The notes: generated from the letters alone by a model not told the origin. Positions 14,546-27,970 are shown, counted from the stretch's first letter. The stretch: DNA of 37,019 nucleotides from Ophryocystis elektroscirrha (GCA_030141585.1 JAQIFP010000107.1:14799-51817); one strand, 5' to 3'. Numbers and translations: made by a program.

Positions 14546-15467
14546 ATGATTCTTAAAAAACTTAAAGAAGAGCGGAAACAAAAAAAAAAGGAAAAAAAAT
14601 TTATAAGTGGTAACAGCAAATCTAAAAAGCTCAAATCTCGTTTAATATATTCCTATAAAGATAATAAGCCAGCACGGGTGGAGCTCACTCCAGAATTTAT
14701 GGATCCTGGTTCCACCTCAGCTTCAGACAATGAAGCTGACTTCAATCGTATTGGAAATGTACCATTAGATTGGTATAATTCGTTAAAACACATAGGTAAT
14801 CATCATTTCGGATGCAATTCAATAGACACGATATAAATATTATCTTTCTTTCTTATATATATATACACTTATTTAGGTTACACATCTGAAGGAAAAAAAA
14901 TAAAGAAAAACATTGAAGCACCGGATTTAAGAAAATTATTAAATGACCCTAATGACTCTGATGCGTGGAGAAATTTAGTGGATGTGAAAAATCAACATGT
15001 TTACCGATTGACAGATGAAGATATAGAGATTATAAAACGTGTACAATCTAAGAAATTTCCTGACTCCACTTTTGATCCCTACGGACCTGATTCTTATGTC
15101 GAATTTGATAATCCAGAAGAAGCTATACACCCAACCATTGATAAACCAGTTCCAAAAAGACGTTTCTTACCTTCTAAACATGAAGTCAAGAAAGTGTTGC
15201 ATTATCTAAAACTAATTAAGCAAGGCAAACTTACTTTTAGCCAGCCGTTACCTCCTCAAGTAATAAATCAAATAATGATAATTTATATCATTACTTTTTA
15301 AATTTATGAATATACATCATGTGAGCCTAAAAAGATTCACCAAAGCATGTATATGCGTATGTATATGGGATATATAATCTTATATAATACTTAGATAAGC
15401 ATGTTAATTTATAATGAATTATTATATATTTATATATGAAAATTACCATGTATAAATATATTAAACT

Positions 15468-15504
<37 letters not shown>

Positions 15505-17062
15505 GTATAATCATACGTATAATATGTTTTAATTTATTACAAGCTATATAATATACTATGAAATTATTCTATTAGGTATACGATTTATGGGGCAAGAACA
15601 TATTTACTTATTCTGAAACTGACAAGATTAAGGGTCCGCCATCAATTCCAGCTCCGAAAATGACGTTACCAGGCCATGGCGAGTCTTATAACACTCCCGA
15701 TGAGTTTATGTTTGATGAAGAGGAAAAAAAAGCTTGGGACGAGAACGAGGATAATTTAAAAGGAGTAGAGCCGAAACAATACGACTGTTTACGACACGTG
15801 CCAGCTTATTCAAATTTGCTTAAAGAAAGATTTGAGCGGTGTCTAGATTTATATTTATGTTCTAGATCAATTAAGATGAAGATGAATGTAGATCCAGCCT
15901 GTTTGTTGCCACCTCTTCCTACAATAGAAAATTTAAAACCTTTCCCCAGTAAACTTTCGGTGACATTTGAATCCGGTGACTCATGTAGGTTATTTGAATA
16001 TAAATCAACATTAATATAAATGAACTTGTATAAAATAATTTATTTATTTAATTATACAGTTATTTTTACTACAAATAGTAAATCAATATTATTTCACAAT
16101 TAATCAGTGATGATTTATGGATAATAGATAAAAAGTTGAGCTAATTTAATTACGCATGTTCAAAATGATTATTTGAATTAGAACGCTATATAATAATTTT
16201 TAAATTGTAGTATAAAATGCATACTGTATATATGAATTAGTTTAATTTTTTAATTGATCTGATAATAGCTTCAAATCTATAGATTCGGCCCCTAATTCCT
16301 TATGCTTTGATCCAAAAGGCACTTGTTTGGCTGTTGGACGTAAAAATGGAGTGTTAGAAATATTTGATGTTTCTTCTTCGCGCCTTATTTGTAATTATAA
16401 AAGTGTTGAAAGTCCAATTACTTGTGTACAATTTAACCCAGTATATCCGTTCATATCTTATACACAGGAAAACTTTGTGTACTTCATATATTTGAAAACG
16501 TCTTCAGTTATGACATCAGAAGCAGAAGAAACATTGAATAATATACTCCAAATTAATAGTGATGCAAATGACGACGCTTGGGAAAAAATTTCTAGTCTGA
16601 ACGACAAAAATAACTCCTGTATTGGATGGAAAGTGAATTTACACGCTACAGCCACAAATGTCGTGTGGCACAAAAAAGGTTTATACGCAGCTACTGTATG
16701 CCGCTATGCAACTTCCCCTTCAAATCAACTCGCTTTACATTCTATTCGAAAAACTAAAACCATACACCCCATACGCTTCAATTTAGACGGTAAAATAACT
16801 GCCGTTCAGTTCCATCCTTCTAAAAATCTTTTATATATTGCTCCTCAAAAAAATGTTCGACTTTATGATCTCACTAAAAGTACATCTGGTTCCAAAGGTG
16901 GTAAATTGGTTACGAAATTTACAGGTATGCTTAAATTGAATTAGCATTATGATATAATTTGTCAAATTGCAATAGATTCAATTTAAATTAAATTTTGCGA
17001 ATTTGATTAATTGTTTGCGTTTAAAAATATTTCAACTGGAATATGAATCATAATTAATTCCA

Positions 17063-17097
<35 letters not shown>

Positions 17098-18086
17098 AGA
17101 ATGTACTCAAAATTAAAATTTTTTTTTCTGTATTTATATGAAACGTAACCAAGTTTTGTGAAATACTAATTTAATTAAAAATAAAATAGCTTACAAAAAT
17201 TTAAATTAATTTAATTGTAGGTATCGATTCTATTGAGTCTTTGGCGGTTCATCCTTCAGGAGAAGTTTTTGCTGTTGGTGGAAATAATCACCGACTTACA
17301 TTTTATGATTCTGATCTTGGTCAAAAACCGTACAAAGTATTAAGGTACGTACATAAAGTAATTTATAATGCTATTCAGAAACCATACTGATGCCGTCAAT
17401 AGCGTTGGGTTTCACAATTCATATCCTCTCATGTACTCTGGCTCTACTGACGGGTAATTTTGTAAAATTATATAGGAACTATATAGTAGTCTTTCATTGA
17501 GATAGTTACATCATGGATTAGTGTATCATTTAATTAATTAGACAATAACTTTTTGTATAAAAAGCTTACTTGCATGATAAGTAGTAAGTCAAGCACGAGA
17601 ACATACTTCATTGGTCTTATAATAGTATTCTTTATTTTTCGGCGAAATATGAGAAAATATATTTATTATACATTTCGCGTATTTAAATAGATATAAATCA
17701 GTAATCGTTAAGCTTATTAAAACTTATATATAGAAAAAGTATACCACTCATCACATATATTCGAAATCACTGGAAATCACATATAAATGTTTATATGTTC
17801 CAGTATTTCATTTACATAGCAACATGTATTATTTAGCTGAAAAACTAATTGCATAGATTACATGTAATTTTGATAATAAAATTTGTGTAGCTTTGTGCAA
17901 GTATTTCACATTGCCGTTGACCTGGATATGCTCTCGCCACCAACAATTATTCCTGTGAATAAAATAAACATTTCTAAAGCATTTGAAGAGCCCAAAATGC
18001 AAGGAGTTATAAGTTGTACATGGCATCCTAAACAAGCTTGGCTTGCAGCGGGAATTTCAAGCGGCCACATTGGATTGTTCGTTTGA
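14546..18086 (+). CDS. BOP1: Ribosome biogenesis protein BOP1/ERB1
   Basis: Seven exons: 14546-14795, 14877-15259, 15576-15984, 16283-16924, 17221-17344, 17379-17453 and 17891-18086; 692 residues, all phases match. BOP1 (yeast Erb1) works with PES1/Nop7 and WDR12/Ytm1 in 27S pre-rRNA processing for the large ribosomal subunit in the nucleolus. After a Lys-rich start (nuclear targeting), the BOP1NT domain is clear: NRIGNVPLDWY, FDPYGPDSYVEF, PLPPQVYDLWGKNIF, LPGHGESYNTPDEF and RFERCLDLYLC, then LPPLPTIENLKPFP. A WD-repeat propeller follows (for example KGTCLAVGRKNG, HPSGEVFAVGGNNH, MYSGSTDG, and the end HIGLFV). The N-terminal acidic region of animal BOP1 is short here. Its last 30 coding bases overlap the AP-3 beta gene on the other strand. 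Confidence 0.95.
15471..15503. repeat. (AT)n microsatellite in BOP1 intron 2
   Basis: Uninterrupted AT run inside the 316-nt intron 15260-15575. Confidence 0.9.
17067..17094. repeat. (AT)n microsatellite in BOP1 intron 4
   Basis: AT run in the 296-nt intron 16925-17220. Confidence 0.9.
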
Positions 18087-18819
18087 TAAAGCAAAGATAA
18101 TTTGCCAATCCTCTTCGCTATCAGACGAATAAGTGAGCTTTTGGATTTCTTCAATATCTGAATCCGCCTGACCACATTATCAATTACAAAATATATCACA
18201 AAACATGCTTTATTGTAAATTCTTGAAAAATTATAAATATATACATTTACATAAATACCTATATATATATGTATATATATACAAACAAACAAAACTAGTT
18301 ATCCTACTTTTTTATTGGTCTAAAATTTTCAATATTGCATACCTCTCCAAGTACAATGCAGCCAGATTGACCAACAATTCTTTCATTACTCTCAGGAACA
18401 CTATAATTACAAGTATCTACTATAATAACCTTACTCAAAAAACTTGTCGAGTTCATTTTCTGCCCAATCATTTGTAATTGTGTTTTGGGATGTTGTCACC
18501 ACTAATCAATTAATATCAAACTTTTTTTTTAAATATGTCGTTATAATAATGTATAACTGGCTTTATACAGATTTACCCATTAGATATTTAAAATTAATTA
18601 ATTTACCAATCCAACTTTTTCATTAGATGGTGTATAAAATATATTCAACATTAATCTAACTAATCGAACTTGATTTAATCATAACAATCAAATCTGTAAA
18701 CTTATTTATAGATCATACAGAACTTGTTGTATGTTTGACAAAGAAGTCTTAAATTTCTTTTTAATGTATTTACTAATTGATAATATACTATATCATTAAA
18801 ATATATACAGATTATATTC

Positions 18820-18864
<45 letters not shown>

Positions 18865-21420
18865 AAAGTATTCATTACCTCGTTTGGATTCTACTTTCTT
18901 ATAATCAGTTATTAAAAATCTATTATCTTTATTAGCTTCATTGATGAATTTCGGTACTCCTAAAGTATTACTATTTTTTGAAGGGCTCTAAATATAAAAA
19001 TATGCAATATAAGTTTCCATTATATATAAATTTTGCACACTATAAATAATATAGTATATATAGAATACATGAATTATCAATTATAGTATATTTATCATTA
19101 ATTAACATATATATATATGTATATGTATAATTTAATTAAATTTATTGTTAAAATTTGATTATAATTTGATATTACTTGAATAATATTCCATAGAAGTGTA
19201 CCATAATCAGAATTTTTCATTTTTTCAAGCATAAGATCCGAATACTTGTTTATGTTTTTATTAATTTGGAAATCTTTAGCAAAATGAGCAGTAAATTTAT
19301 CGAATTCATAAACATATAGCTGGTAATACATAGAGGCTGTAATTTTGACCAAATACAATTTACTAGCACATAAGTGATGTAAAAGAGATTTCCACAGTAA
19401 AACAAATGAATCAGAAGGAGACTCGGATAAAGCTAAGAGATTTGCACCCATATTTAAGAGTTCAATCTGTGCGTTGAAGTCGAGTTTATTTACATTTTTT
19501 GCCAAAATACTAAAAACAGCTTTGGAAATATTAGAATATTTGATGGCATAATTATTTAATAAACTGATCAATACATCCATGCCAATAATTTTATTTGTTT
19601 CATTTGACGTTTTTTGACTGAGAAGCGCAGCATGCGATTCTATGGACTTAAATAGTACTTTTATAGTTGAAATAAATGCATTTAATAGTAAATCTTTGCT
19701 AAGCTTTACTTTTTCTAAGCTTAATATACTCCAAATAGCGTTTTGTGCTGGATTTATGATTCCCATATACTGCGATGTCAGTAAATACTGCAAAATTTTC
19801 ATTAAAACCTCTCGAATAGTATCTTTGGAAAAAACGTTTAAATGTAATCGAATTTGTACTATCTCAACTAAACTGGTAAATAAGAGTTCGTAACAATTTT
19901 TATTTTCCCCTAAAAAAATGTATTATTTATTTAATGTTATTTTCAATGTAAATTAATTAATTATATGTATGATATATTATATCATATATATAATTTTGTC
20001 TATATATATGATACAATTTTGAAAATGTAAATATTTTTGATACATAATATCTGTACAACAAATAATTTAATAATCGTTAATTAAATTAACTTACAGTTCC
20101 AATGTAAGGCAGTGAATATATATGCGATTACATTATCGGCTGGAAAGTCTACAGACATAATAATAAATTATTCGAAAATTTCTTTATTTAATTTTCACAT
20201 TTTGAATAAATGTGTTACCCATAATATTTAAGCTATATAAACATAATTGAAAGATAAAAGTATAATCAAAAAAGTATAAATAACAAATTTACTCACGTAA
20301 ATAAATATGATTACTATTAGATGCTGGTTTTACCATTAAAGTGCGCAAATCGTTTCCATAGTAAGAGTTTCAAGTTTAGCATAGACTTTGAGTCGTCAGG
20401 CATTAACCAAGTAACGTTCAAGTATTTTCTTATAGAATCTAATTCCTTTGTGCGATAAGATAAAACGCACATTATTTCAAACAATGTTATTTGATGAGTT
20501 TTAGTAATGCAAATTTGATGCGTTACATTATTCAAATAAACCTGAAATCATACATTTTTATACAAAACTTTAATCAAATTGTTAATATATATATATTTGT
20601 TAATTTAGACATGAGTTATTTATAAGGGGATAACTAACATGATGCATTCAATAATAATAATAATAATAATAATAGTATTAATTAAAATATTAATAATAAT
20701 ATAATAATAATAATAATTTCAATACTATAATTATAATAGTAATTATAATAATTAATTTTTGGATAAATATCCTCAGAATTTATAATTTTAATTTTTTTGT
20801 GATCATATTTACAACAATTATGTTAAGTCAAGATCTATCTAAGTATATTACAAATAGTAGTATAAGCAATTAATGTAAAACAGTGTATTAATATAATTCA
20901 AAATAATTCAATATTACTTGCGGAAGATATTCGTCATTTTTCATAGCAAAAATACCAAAAAAGGCGGCTGCAGCTACAGCCGTTGATGGAGACATTGTCA
21001 GTGCTGTTATTTGTATAATAAAGTATTCTTTAAATTCCGACTGCGTTGTTCCGGTCAAAAAAGTCCGAAAATAGAAAGTAATAAGTACTAAGAAAATGTA
21101 ATTATTATGTGAACAAAAAATATTAAATTATTTCTTTAAATTCACTAAATAATAATTATAATATCTAAGTTTATAATTTTTTATGAAAACAATTCACAAC
21201 ATATGCTATTCGATATTAAAAACAATTGGTTGACATTATATTAAGTTATTTATTATCTTAATTATAAATTCCTCGTTAATTTTATTTTCTTCATAATAAA
21301 AGCATTTAAATAATCAAACACCCATATGTATAAGTATGTGAATAAATAAATTATTTAATAAAAGTAAATTAGTTTTTATTTAATATAAAGTACCGTGACA
21401 TATATACATACATACATACA

Positions 21421-21451
<31 letters not shown>

Positions 21452-22770
21452 GTAATTAATTAAACAATAATTATTTTTGAGTATTGTATTTAAATTAAGA
21501 TATAATAACCTACTAATTGCATTTAATTGACCATATGGAGTTAATTTAGGTAATTGTTTAATAATTAGTTGTATATGAGGATGAAAAAATGAAAGAACTG
21601 GTTCTGGTGACTCTATTCCATATTTATTGAGAGTTGATTGACAAGATTTATCAACACAATTAAATACTATAGGATATAAGTAAGCAATTTTTATGATAGA
21701 TTGAATTGCTGCACTGGCAACCATAACCTATAAAAATGATATATTTACTTCAGACTAATTTAGAGCTAATTTTTGTTGTTTTAATAATGTAATATATATA
21801 TATATATATATTATTACTTACTTCTATGTCAATAGCCAAACGGAATAAAACATTATTTAACAAAAACCCAACGGAATTGCTGGATATGTAAGCTATTTTA
21901 GGGCAGGACTGCGCAACCATTAATTTAATCCATGGAGATGTGTCTGTAGCTCCCTACGTTATTTGAGCTTATTAATACATTTACCTGACTAAGATACTCA
22001 AGTTCAATGGGAACTATTCCTCGCACAGAAATAGATGTCTATATCTCAAATAAATATATAAGAAAATACGTTAAAAAAATATATAAAATTTTTACATATT
22101 TCTGCAACATATAGGTAAGATTTGTATACGACATAAATTAATTTAATATTACGAATCAAAGCTATATACGTATACCTAGGTATAAATAATAATAATTTTT
22201 GTTATATAATTTTTTTTTAATAATATAAAATTTTGTTTTAATTTTTCTTACTAATAAACGAATAGCCCATCCACGAATTAAACAATTTGGAGAACTGATA
22301 TCTTTTTGGAGACCATTAACTACAAGAAGTGCTGTGGATTCAAGTACAGCTTGAGGACAATTTTGACAAACAAGGTAAATGTATAAATAAACGAGAGCTT
22401 TTAAATCAAGATCAGTAGTGTTTATTATTTTAGCTACTTCTGGTAAAAATCGTTGTATAGGTGTATCCGATAATCTCTGTTAAAAGCTACGTTAGTCAAT
22501 AAATAATCAAAATTAATAAATATAACTTTTTAATTAATTATATTTTATTTATTGAAAATTAAGCCTTCATATTAGTAAAAATCAAATTATAATAATCAGT
22601 TTTATTAGTTATGAAGTCAATACTTATTATTTGGATATGCCAAGGCTGTTAAAGCTTATATAAAATAAGCGATAGCACAAACTGTTCATAATAAATAGCA
22701 AATAGTATTGAGCAGTCTTCTATCTAAACATAAAATGATTTCTACGTATCATATTTATATATATATATAA

Positions 22771-22810
<40 letters not shown>

Positions 22811-23290
22811 TGTAATTTATTAATAAGTTAATAAAAAACATAAAAAATGATTGCATATTTTGTTTCAAATTAATGATGCATATAATAAGATTTAATCTTT
22901 ATGTCTATAATAATATTTAATATTATATTATATATATATATACTATTTTTTTCAATTTTAATAATATTTTGAATACTATATTTAAATATTTCTTTAAATA
23001 TTATATTTCATATATATTTTAATATATATAATAATTAAATATTACTATGAACTTTACATACTGAATGATGTGTAATATATGTATTTAATGTTTAATTGAA
23101 CAAAAATATGATTATTATGGGCTTTTACCGCTAAAGCTGTTTTTAAAGCTTTAATTTTGGCAGAATCTAATCGTGATTGTAAACCGCTTTTTATTTTAAG
23201 CTCAATCGATTCTTTGGTATCATCATGAAGAGAAATTTTGCTTAGCATAGAAAAAAAAGAACTGTTATATTCGGAACCAGATACCATCAT
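18057..23290 (-). CDS. AP3B: AP-3-type beta adaptin
   Basis: Thirteen exons on the minus strand: 23129-23290, 22252-22476, 21985-22038, 21822-21953, 21466-21727, 20918-21087, 20334-20541, 20095-20148, 19176-19909, 18879-18987, 18435-18501, 18343-18400 and 18057-18167; 781 residues. It is the large beta subunit of an adaptor complex that sorts cargo into vesicles. The N-terminus aligns with AP-3 beta: KIKALKTALARLSD, LDLKALVYLYIYLVCQNCP, SPNCLIRGWAIRLL then VRGIVPIE. A helical solenoid follows. Similarity fades after about residue 330. The C-terminus is acidic (TYSSDSEEDWQII) and there is no visible hinge plus ear domain, so it is shorter than animal AP-3 beta (about 1,100). AP-4 beta is the main alternative. 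Exon 5 uses a donor GTTTAA, the weakest junction. ATG 23290 is followed by a second ATG. The stop lies inside BOP1's last exon. Confidence 0.8.
18823..18862. repeat. (AT)n microsatellite in AP-3 beta intron
   Basis: AT run between exons 18435-18501 and 18879-18987, 17 bases from the splice donor of the upstream exon. Confidence 0.9.
20650..20717. repeat. (AAT)n trinucleotide runs in AP-3 beta intron
   Basis: Two AAT/ATA runs separated by a short AT-rich stretch, within the intron 20542-20917. A further short (AAT)n run is at about 21430-21451, in the next intron. Confidence 0.85.
22737..22810. repeat. AT-rich microsatellite cluster in AP-3 beta intron 1
   Basis: Several (AT)n blocks interrupted by ATAA and ATGT lie in the 652-nt first intron (22477-23128). 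Confidence 0.85.
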
Positions 23291-24023
23291 CAATTAATAT
23301 TTTGTAGATTTATGAGAAATTTACACAAATAACTTCAAATAAACAAATCTGCAATAAATTTTTTTGGAACAGGTCACATTCTCTATAGTTACAAATTTTT
23401 AAATCCCGCAATTCAAATAATTTTTATATATTTCCCCACCATACAAACTATAAGATTTATTTTAAATAAATGTAAAAAAAATTAGAAAGAAAAAGTTTTG
23501 GAATAATTGTTGATTAAATAAACCGTATAACACCATTTGGAAGAATGTCTTTATATTTACCACGTTTTATATTGCTTTAATACATTAAATTCATCAATTT
23601 ATTAGATTTGAATAAACTATTTAACAAATTACTGAGTCTTCAATAATATAGACAATTAGGATGTTAGACAATTAGTTTTATTTTATAACTATGGATTTTA
23701 TAAGCTTTTATATTGATAAATAACTAATAAAAAACAATATATACAAAAAAGACAATTTTTTGTATTCGATTGATACGTCTAAATAAAAAAAGTTGCACTA
23801 TTATTATTCAAGTCATCGTAAAATTCGTTAAATGTAAACGAAAAAACCCCTAATAAATTATGTTTATAAAATAAAAGAAAAAACTTTTATATTAAAAGAA
23901 TGAAATAAAAGGTAAAATGTAAATTTGATAAAATCTACCGGGCGGAGCATGTCAGATGAAAGATCAGCTATTTTATAGGCGAGGAAATTTTTTTTATAAA
24001 AAATTGTTATATGTAAAGATGTA
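23291..24023. promoter_or_regulatory. Divergent promoter region, AP-3 beta / GYF protein
   Basis: 733 bases between two divergent start codons, with no exon seen in any frame. Both promoters should lie here. Two minimal ATG-TAA pairs precede the GYF start, at 24011-24016 and 24019-24024; the second stop shares a base with the real ATG. Confidence 0.5.
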
Positions 24024-27000
24024 ATGGAGCAGCTTGAAGCAAGCGATTCAACTAACAAGAAGGATATAAATGTGTTTATTGGATTGAGTTATACCATAGA
24101 AAAATTATTGAGTTACCGCCTACCATTGAAAATATCGTATTTTGATGAAAATAATAATTTAATAGGAAATATTGAAGAAACAAAGTCAAACTTAATTCCC
24201 AATTTTGGTTTGATTACTTTTAAACAAGCTCGAGTTTTACCTAAAGCAGCATTAAGTACTGAAAAAAGAAGAAGTATAGACAAGACTTCGAATCCTTTCT
24301 GTATGAAAAATTCTGTTGAAAAATCTTCCATATTACGTAATGATATATGTGGTTTTTTTATGAATAATTCTTCGAATCCGTACACTCCATTTGTTCCCTC
24401 TAACAAAAATGAAGATCTTCATAAAAGTGGTGATTATATAATATCACCTTTTCAAGAATCTTTATTACGTGCATCTAAGTTAAAAAAGTTGGAACCATTA
24501 TACAATAAAAAAAATTGTGCTTATACGAAGCCAATTGAAAATAAAGAGCAGGAACCGGTTCCTAATAATCAATCTTCCAGCAATAACAAAATTACTTCAA
24601 TAAATGAAGTTCTGGAAACATTTGTTGAAAAGTGTAGTAAACAAGTAGATAATCGTGATATATTGCATAACATGACAGCAGCGGAATTATTAGAAAAACT
24701 ACAAAATGCTCTGCAAAAAACACCGGAAAAAAAGAACGATACAAAAGTTTTAATAGATTCCCTGGTAACTTCAATTATAAATCCGTCAACTTCTTCTGTG
24801 AATCCCCCGTCAATTAATCATAAAGAAGAGCACAATACACAAAAGGCTCATTTGTCGGATCATTTATCAAAACAGCTTGAAAATGCACGCATACAGGCGC
24901 GAAAAAATTTAAATTATATTTTAAATTCCGATAATTTGAAGAATGATTTTATACCGGATATTCCCGCTTTCGCAAAAAACCCAATTCCGCTAACAGAAAT
25001 GTATGGGGAGTTCAAAGATGGAGAATTTTTAATGATGCCTCCTCCTAAAACTCCATTCGAGTCATATAATCCTTTATATACAGAAAAACTGTCTCCAAAG
25101 TCTTCAATTAATCATTTATTAAGACCTTTAAATATACCCAGTCTCACTCGAAATACTACAGTGCCATCCAGTAATGAACCCGAACATAATTTGCTGAATA
25201 AATTTTATACAAAACCGCACAATATATGGCCTGAAGACAATTTATATACTACCCATCAGCAGCAATGTTCTTATTTGGATTTATTTCCTCAAGCAGCAGA
25301 TAACAAAAAAGTTGATATAATTTCCGATAACTTCCCTTATTTATCGGAAAGTAATGATTCCATTTTACTTCCTAAAATGATGCCTCAGTCGAATTATAGT
25401 AATTTGATGTATCCAACTCACGCTTATGACAAGGATCCTTTAGAAACTGAAGAAAACGTAATTGATGATATCGTGGATAGTAATTTATTAGATAAATCTG
25501 TTTTAATAGATTCTTTCTTAAGTTCCAAAGATAAATTAGCTACCATTAATACCCTTGATAGTAATAAATCACTAACGGAACCATTTGATTCAAATAAAGC
25601 TAAAAATAACGTTCATGTAAACAATAAAATTACGAGTGATACCAAAGATGCTACTTGTAAATTAATTAACGCAAAAATAGGTTTATCCGGAAACCCAAAA
25701 AATAAAGTGGAGACTGCACCATCTATTAGCGAAGATACTAAACCACTTGAGAAAATAGGAGTTAAAAAAACGTCTTCAGAACGTATAGCATCACTCGTAT
25801 TAACCTCGAATGATGACAAACTTATAGATATACCAAAATTAACAGATAAAACTTGGGAATATATAGATTTTGAAGGAAATATACAAGGTCCATTTGATAG
25901 TTATACTATGAGCAAATGGTGGGAAGATAATTTTTTTGAACCCCATTTGCAAATGCGGTATAGTAAAAGTGCTCCTTTTTTGCCATTCCATAAACTGTAC
26001 CCACCTTCTTTATCTAAAAGCATAATCCCATTTTCTTCATTCCCTGCTGTAACTATATCTGGAAACGTTATTCAATCTACAGAGGCCCATGTTGACCGTG
26101 CAACCCGTGCTGCAGTTATAACTCACGATTTATGCTATATACTGGGTATAAAAAATGATATACCAAATAATTCGAATAAAAATGTCCTTGATGAATATAA
26201 TTACACTTCAAAAAAACCCATGGAAACAAGTGAAAATAACCCTAAACCCATCACACAACCTACTAAAAATGTATGGAATGTTTCTCCTCCTCAAAATAAT
26301 AATTGTAATGATGCTCATTTTTTAGAACAACCGCCTAATAAAAATACTAAGAAATATCCGTTTATAGCACCTTCCAAATCTCTTAAATCGACCAATAAAA
26401 AAACCTTCCAGGAATTGCACAAATATAAAACTAAAGACATATGGAAAAAACCTCCGGCAATTATTAAGTATTACGACATATCACAAGATATTGTTAAAAA
26501 ACCCCAAAAAAAAGAAACCGTAAAAAAAAAATCGATTTCTGACCAAATAACTAAAATAAAAAAAGAACCGGCTCAAAAATTGAACCCTGTAAAACAACAA
26601 GTTGTAGCGGAAAAACCACAAATCCAGGAAACTTCATCTACAACGCATCCAAAAACATCAAAAACTATACCATCCATCGTTCATAATAATTCCAGTTATG
26701 AATCATTATCGAGCTCAACTCCATGGGTAACAGTTTCACGAAAAAAGACGCCACAACGTAACTCAGTATCGGAACTTAAAAAGTCAGCACCACCTACAAA
26801 ATCTCCCATTCAAAATACTACTGTAACAAGTACAGCAACTGCAGCCAATACATCGACAACTACCGCTAATGTAAACAAAAAAAAAAACATTTCTAATAAA
26901 GACCGCAGCGAAATAAAACAGCTTATACGAGATTGTAATTTATCTTTTGATGATGACATGATAGAGTTCTTATACGGATTTGAGGTAACTTTTTTTTTTT

Positions 27001-27216
27001 TTTTAAAAAAAAAAAACTTTTCAGAATACACAAAGTTTAATTGATTTTTTAAAAGATAGTGTCGCCGATACCGAAAACCTAGTTTACTTTGCCACAGAGT
27101 TCATAGGTATATTAAAAAATCCTTTTACCACGGTATCATACAACACAAAATCTATCATTAAAATTCCAACGAATGGCATCAGTGATATTAAGAAAGAAAC
27201 AGATAGTAAACTTTAA
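24024..27216 (+). CDS. GYF-domain protein with N-terminal eIF4E-binding-like motif
   Basis: Exons 24024-26984 and 27025-27216, 1,050 residues; the only large uninterrupted exon here. The GYF domain lies at about residues 611-655: WEYIDFEGNIQGPF, then SKWWEDNFF and LQMRY. This is the canonical W-x-Y-x-D...QGPF pattern for binding proline-rich peptides. Near the start, YTIEKLL (Y23 to L29) fits YxxxxL-phi, the motif by which 4E-BPs, eIF4G and GIGYF proteins bind eIF4E or 4EHP. The combination suggests a GIGYF-like translational repressor. The rest is low-complexity, rich in Asn, Ser and Lys. The tail (SNKDRSEIKQLIRDCNLSFDDDMIEFLYGF) is an ordered helix-like block that continues into exon 2. The intron 26985-27024 contains T and A runs. 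The function is inferred from the two motifs. Confidence 0.88.
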
Positions 27217-27970
27217 ATTATATATTACCATATGTAGATATTACTAAAGAACAACATCGCCCTAAAAAAACTACAATTATTTAATTTTTTTTAATATACA
27301 AAGAATAAACAATAACTCCTAAAAAATGCAATAAAATTTATATAAATATATATGGTGTGTAATCACCATTCCTTTAAAAAAAAACCTCGTAATATAAAGA
27401 AAAAGTATTTGATGCTTTTTTTTTTTTTAATTATTAAAATTCATATTAATATATCTGATTGATGTATAATTTCATTTATTAACATAAATTTTGTGTTTGG
27501 TAACAATTATAATTGTTAATGACAAATTTTTGCTTTAATCTAGATATACAATTATTAGTAATATATTAGTTGTATTGTCTTAGAGCAGCTAAGCATCACT
27601 CTCAAACTATATTAATACAATATCTTCCCATATTAACGTTTAAATTTTTTTTTTTTCACTTTACATACTTAACTCTTTTTTTTTTCTTTGATTCCATAAT
27701 CAAATATTCTATAATTAGTTAAGCTGCCTCTTCTACCGTATAATAATATTTTTAAACCCAAATTGGATTTATACATATACAATAAAACCTTAAGACAAAA
27801 AAGCAACCTCAAAAATGGAATATAATATTTTAGTTAATCATTGTTCCAAATAACAAACGTAAAAATAAAAAAGAAATGTGTACTTCCAGTTTATATTGAA
27901 TTAAAAAAAAAAAAAAAAGGGTGTCTTATGCTTTAATAAGGATTTTGTAATAAAATTAAAAAAAAACGTC
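27217..27970. other. Intergenic, GYF protein to MAPK2-like kinase
   Basis: 754 bases with many A and T runs and the short palindrome AACAATTATAATTGTT near 27504. No exon or RNA gene seen. It would hold the 3' UTR of one gene and the promoter of the next. Confidence 0.6.

Noticed and set aside
17906..18292. 128-codon minus-strand open frame across the BOP1 / AP-3 beta overlap
   Set aside because: It is in a different frame from the AP-3 beta exons, and its translation runs through an intron and a TATA-rich repeat. The supported minus-strand coding exon here is 18057-18167.
23864..24058. Minus-strand open frame across the GYF start
   Set aside because: Low-complexity translation, overlaps the real start of the GYF gene, no splice support.
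25613..25819. Minus-strand open frame inside the GYF gene
   Set aside because: Shadow of the long coding exon on the other strand.
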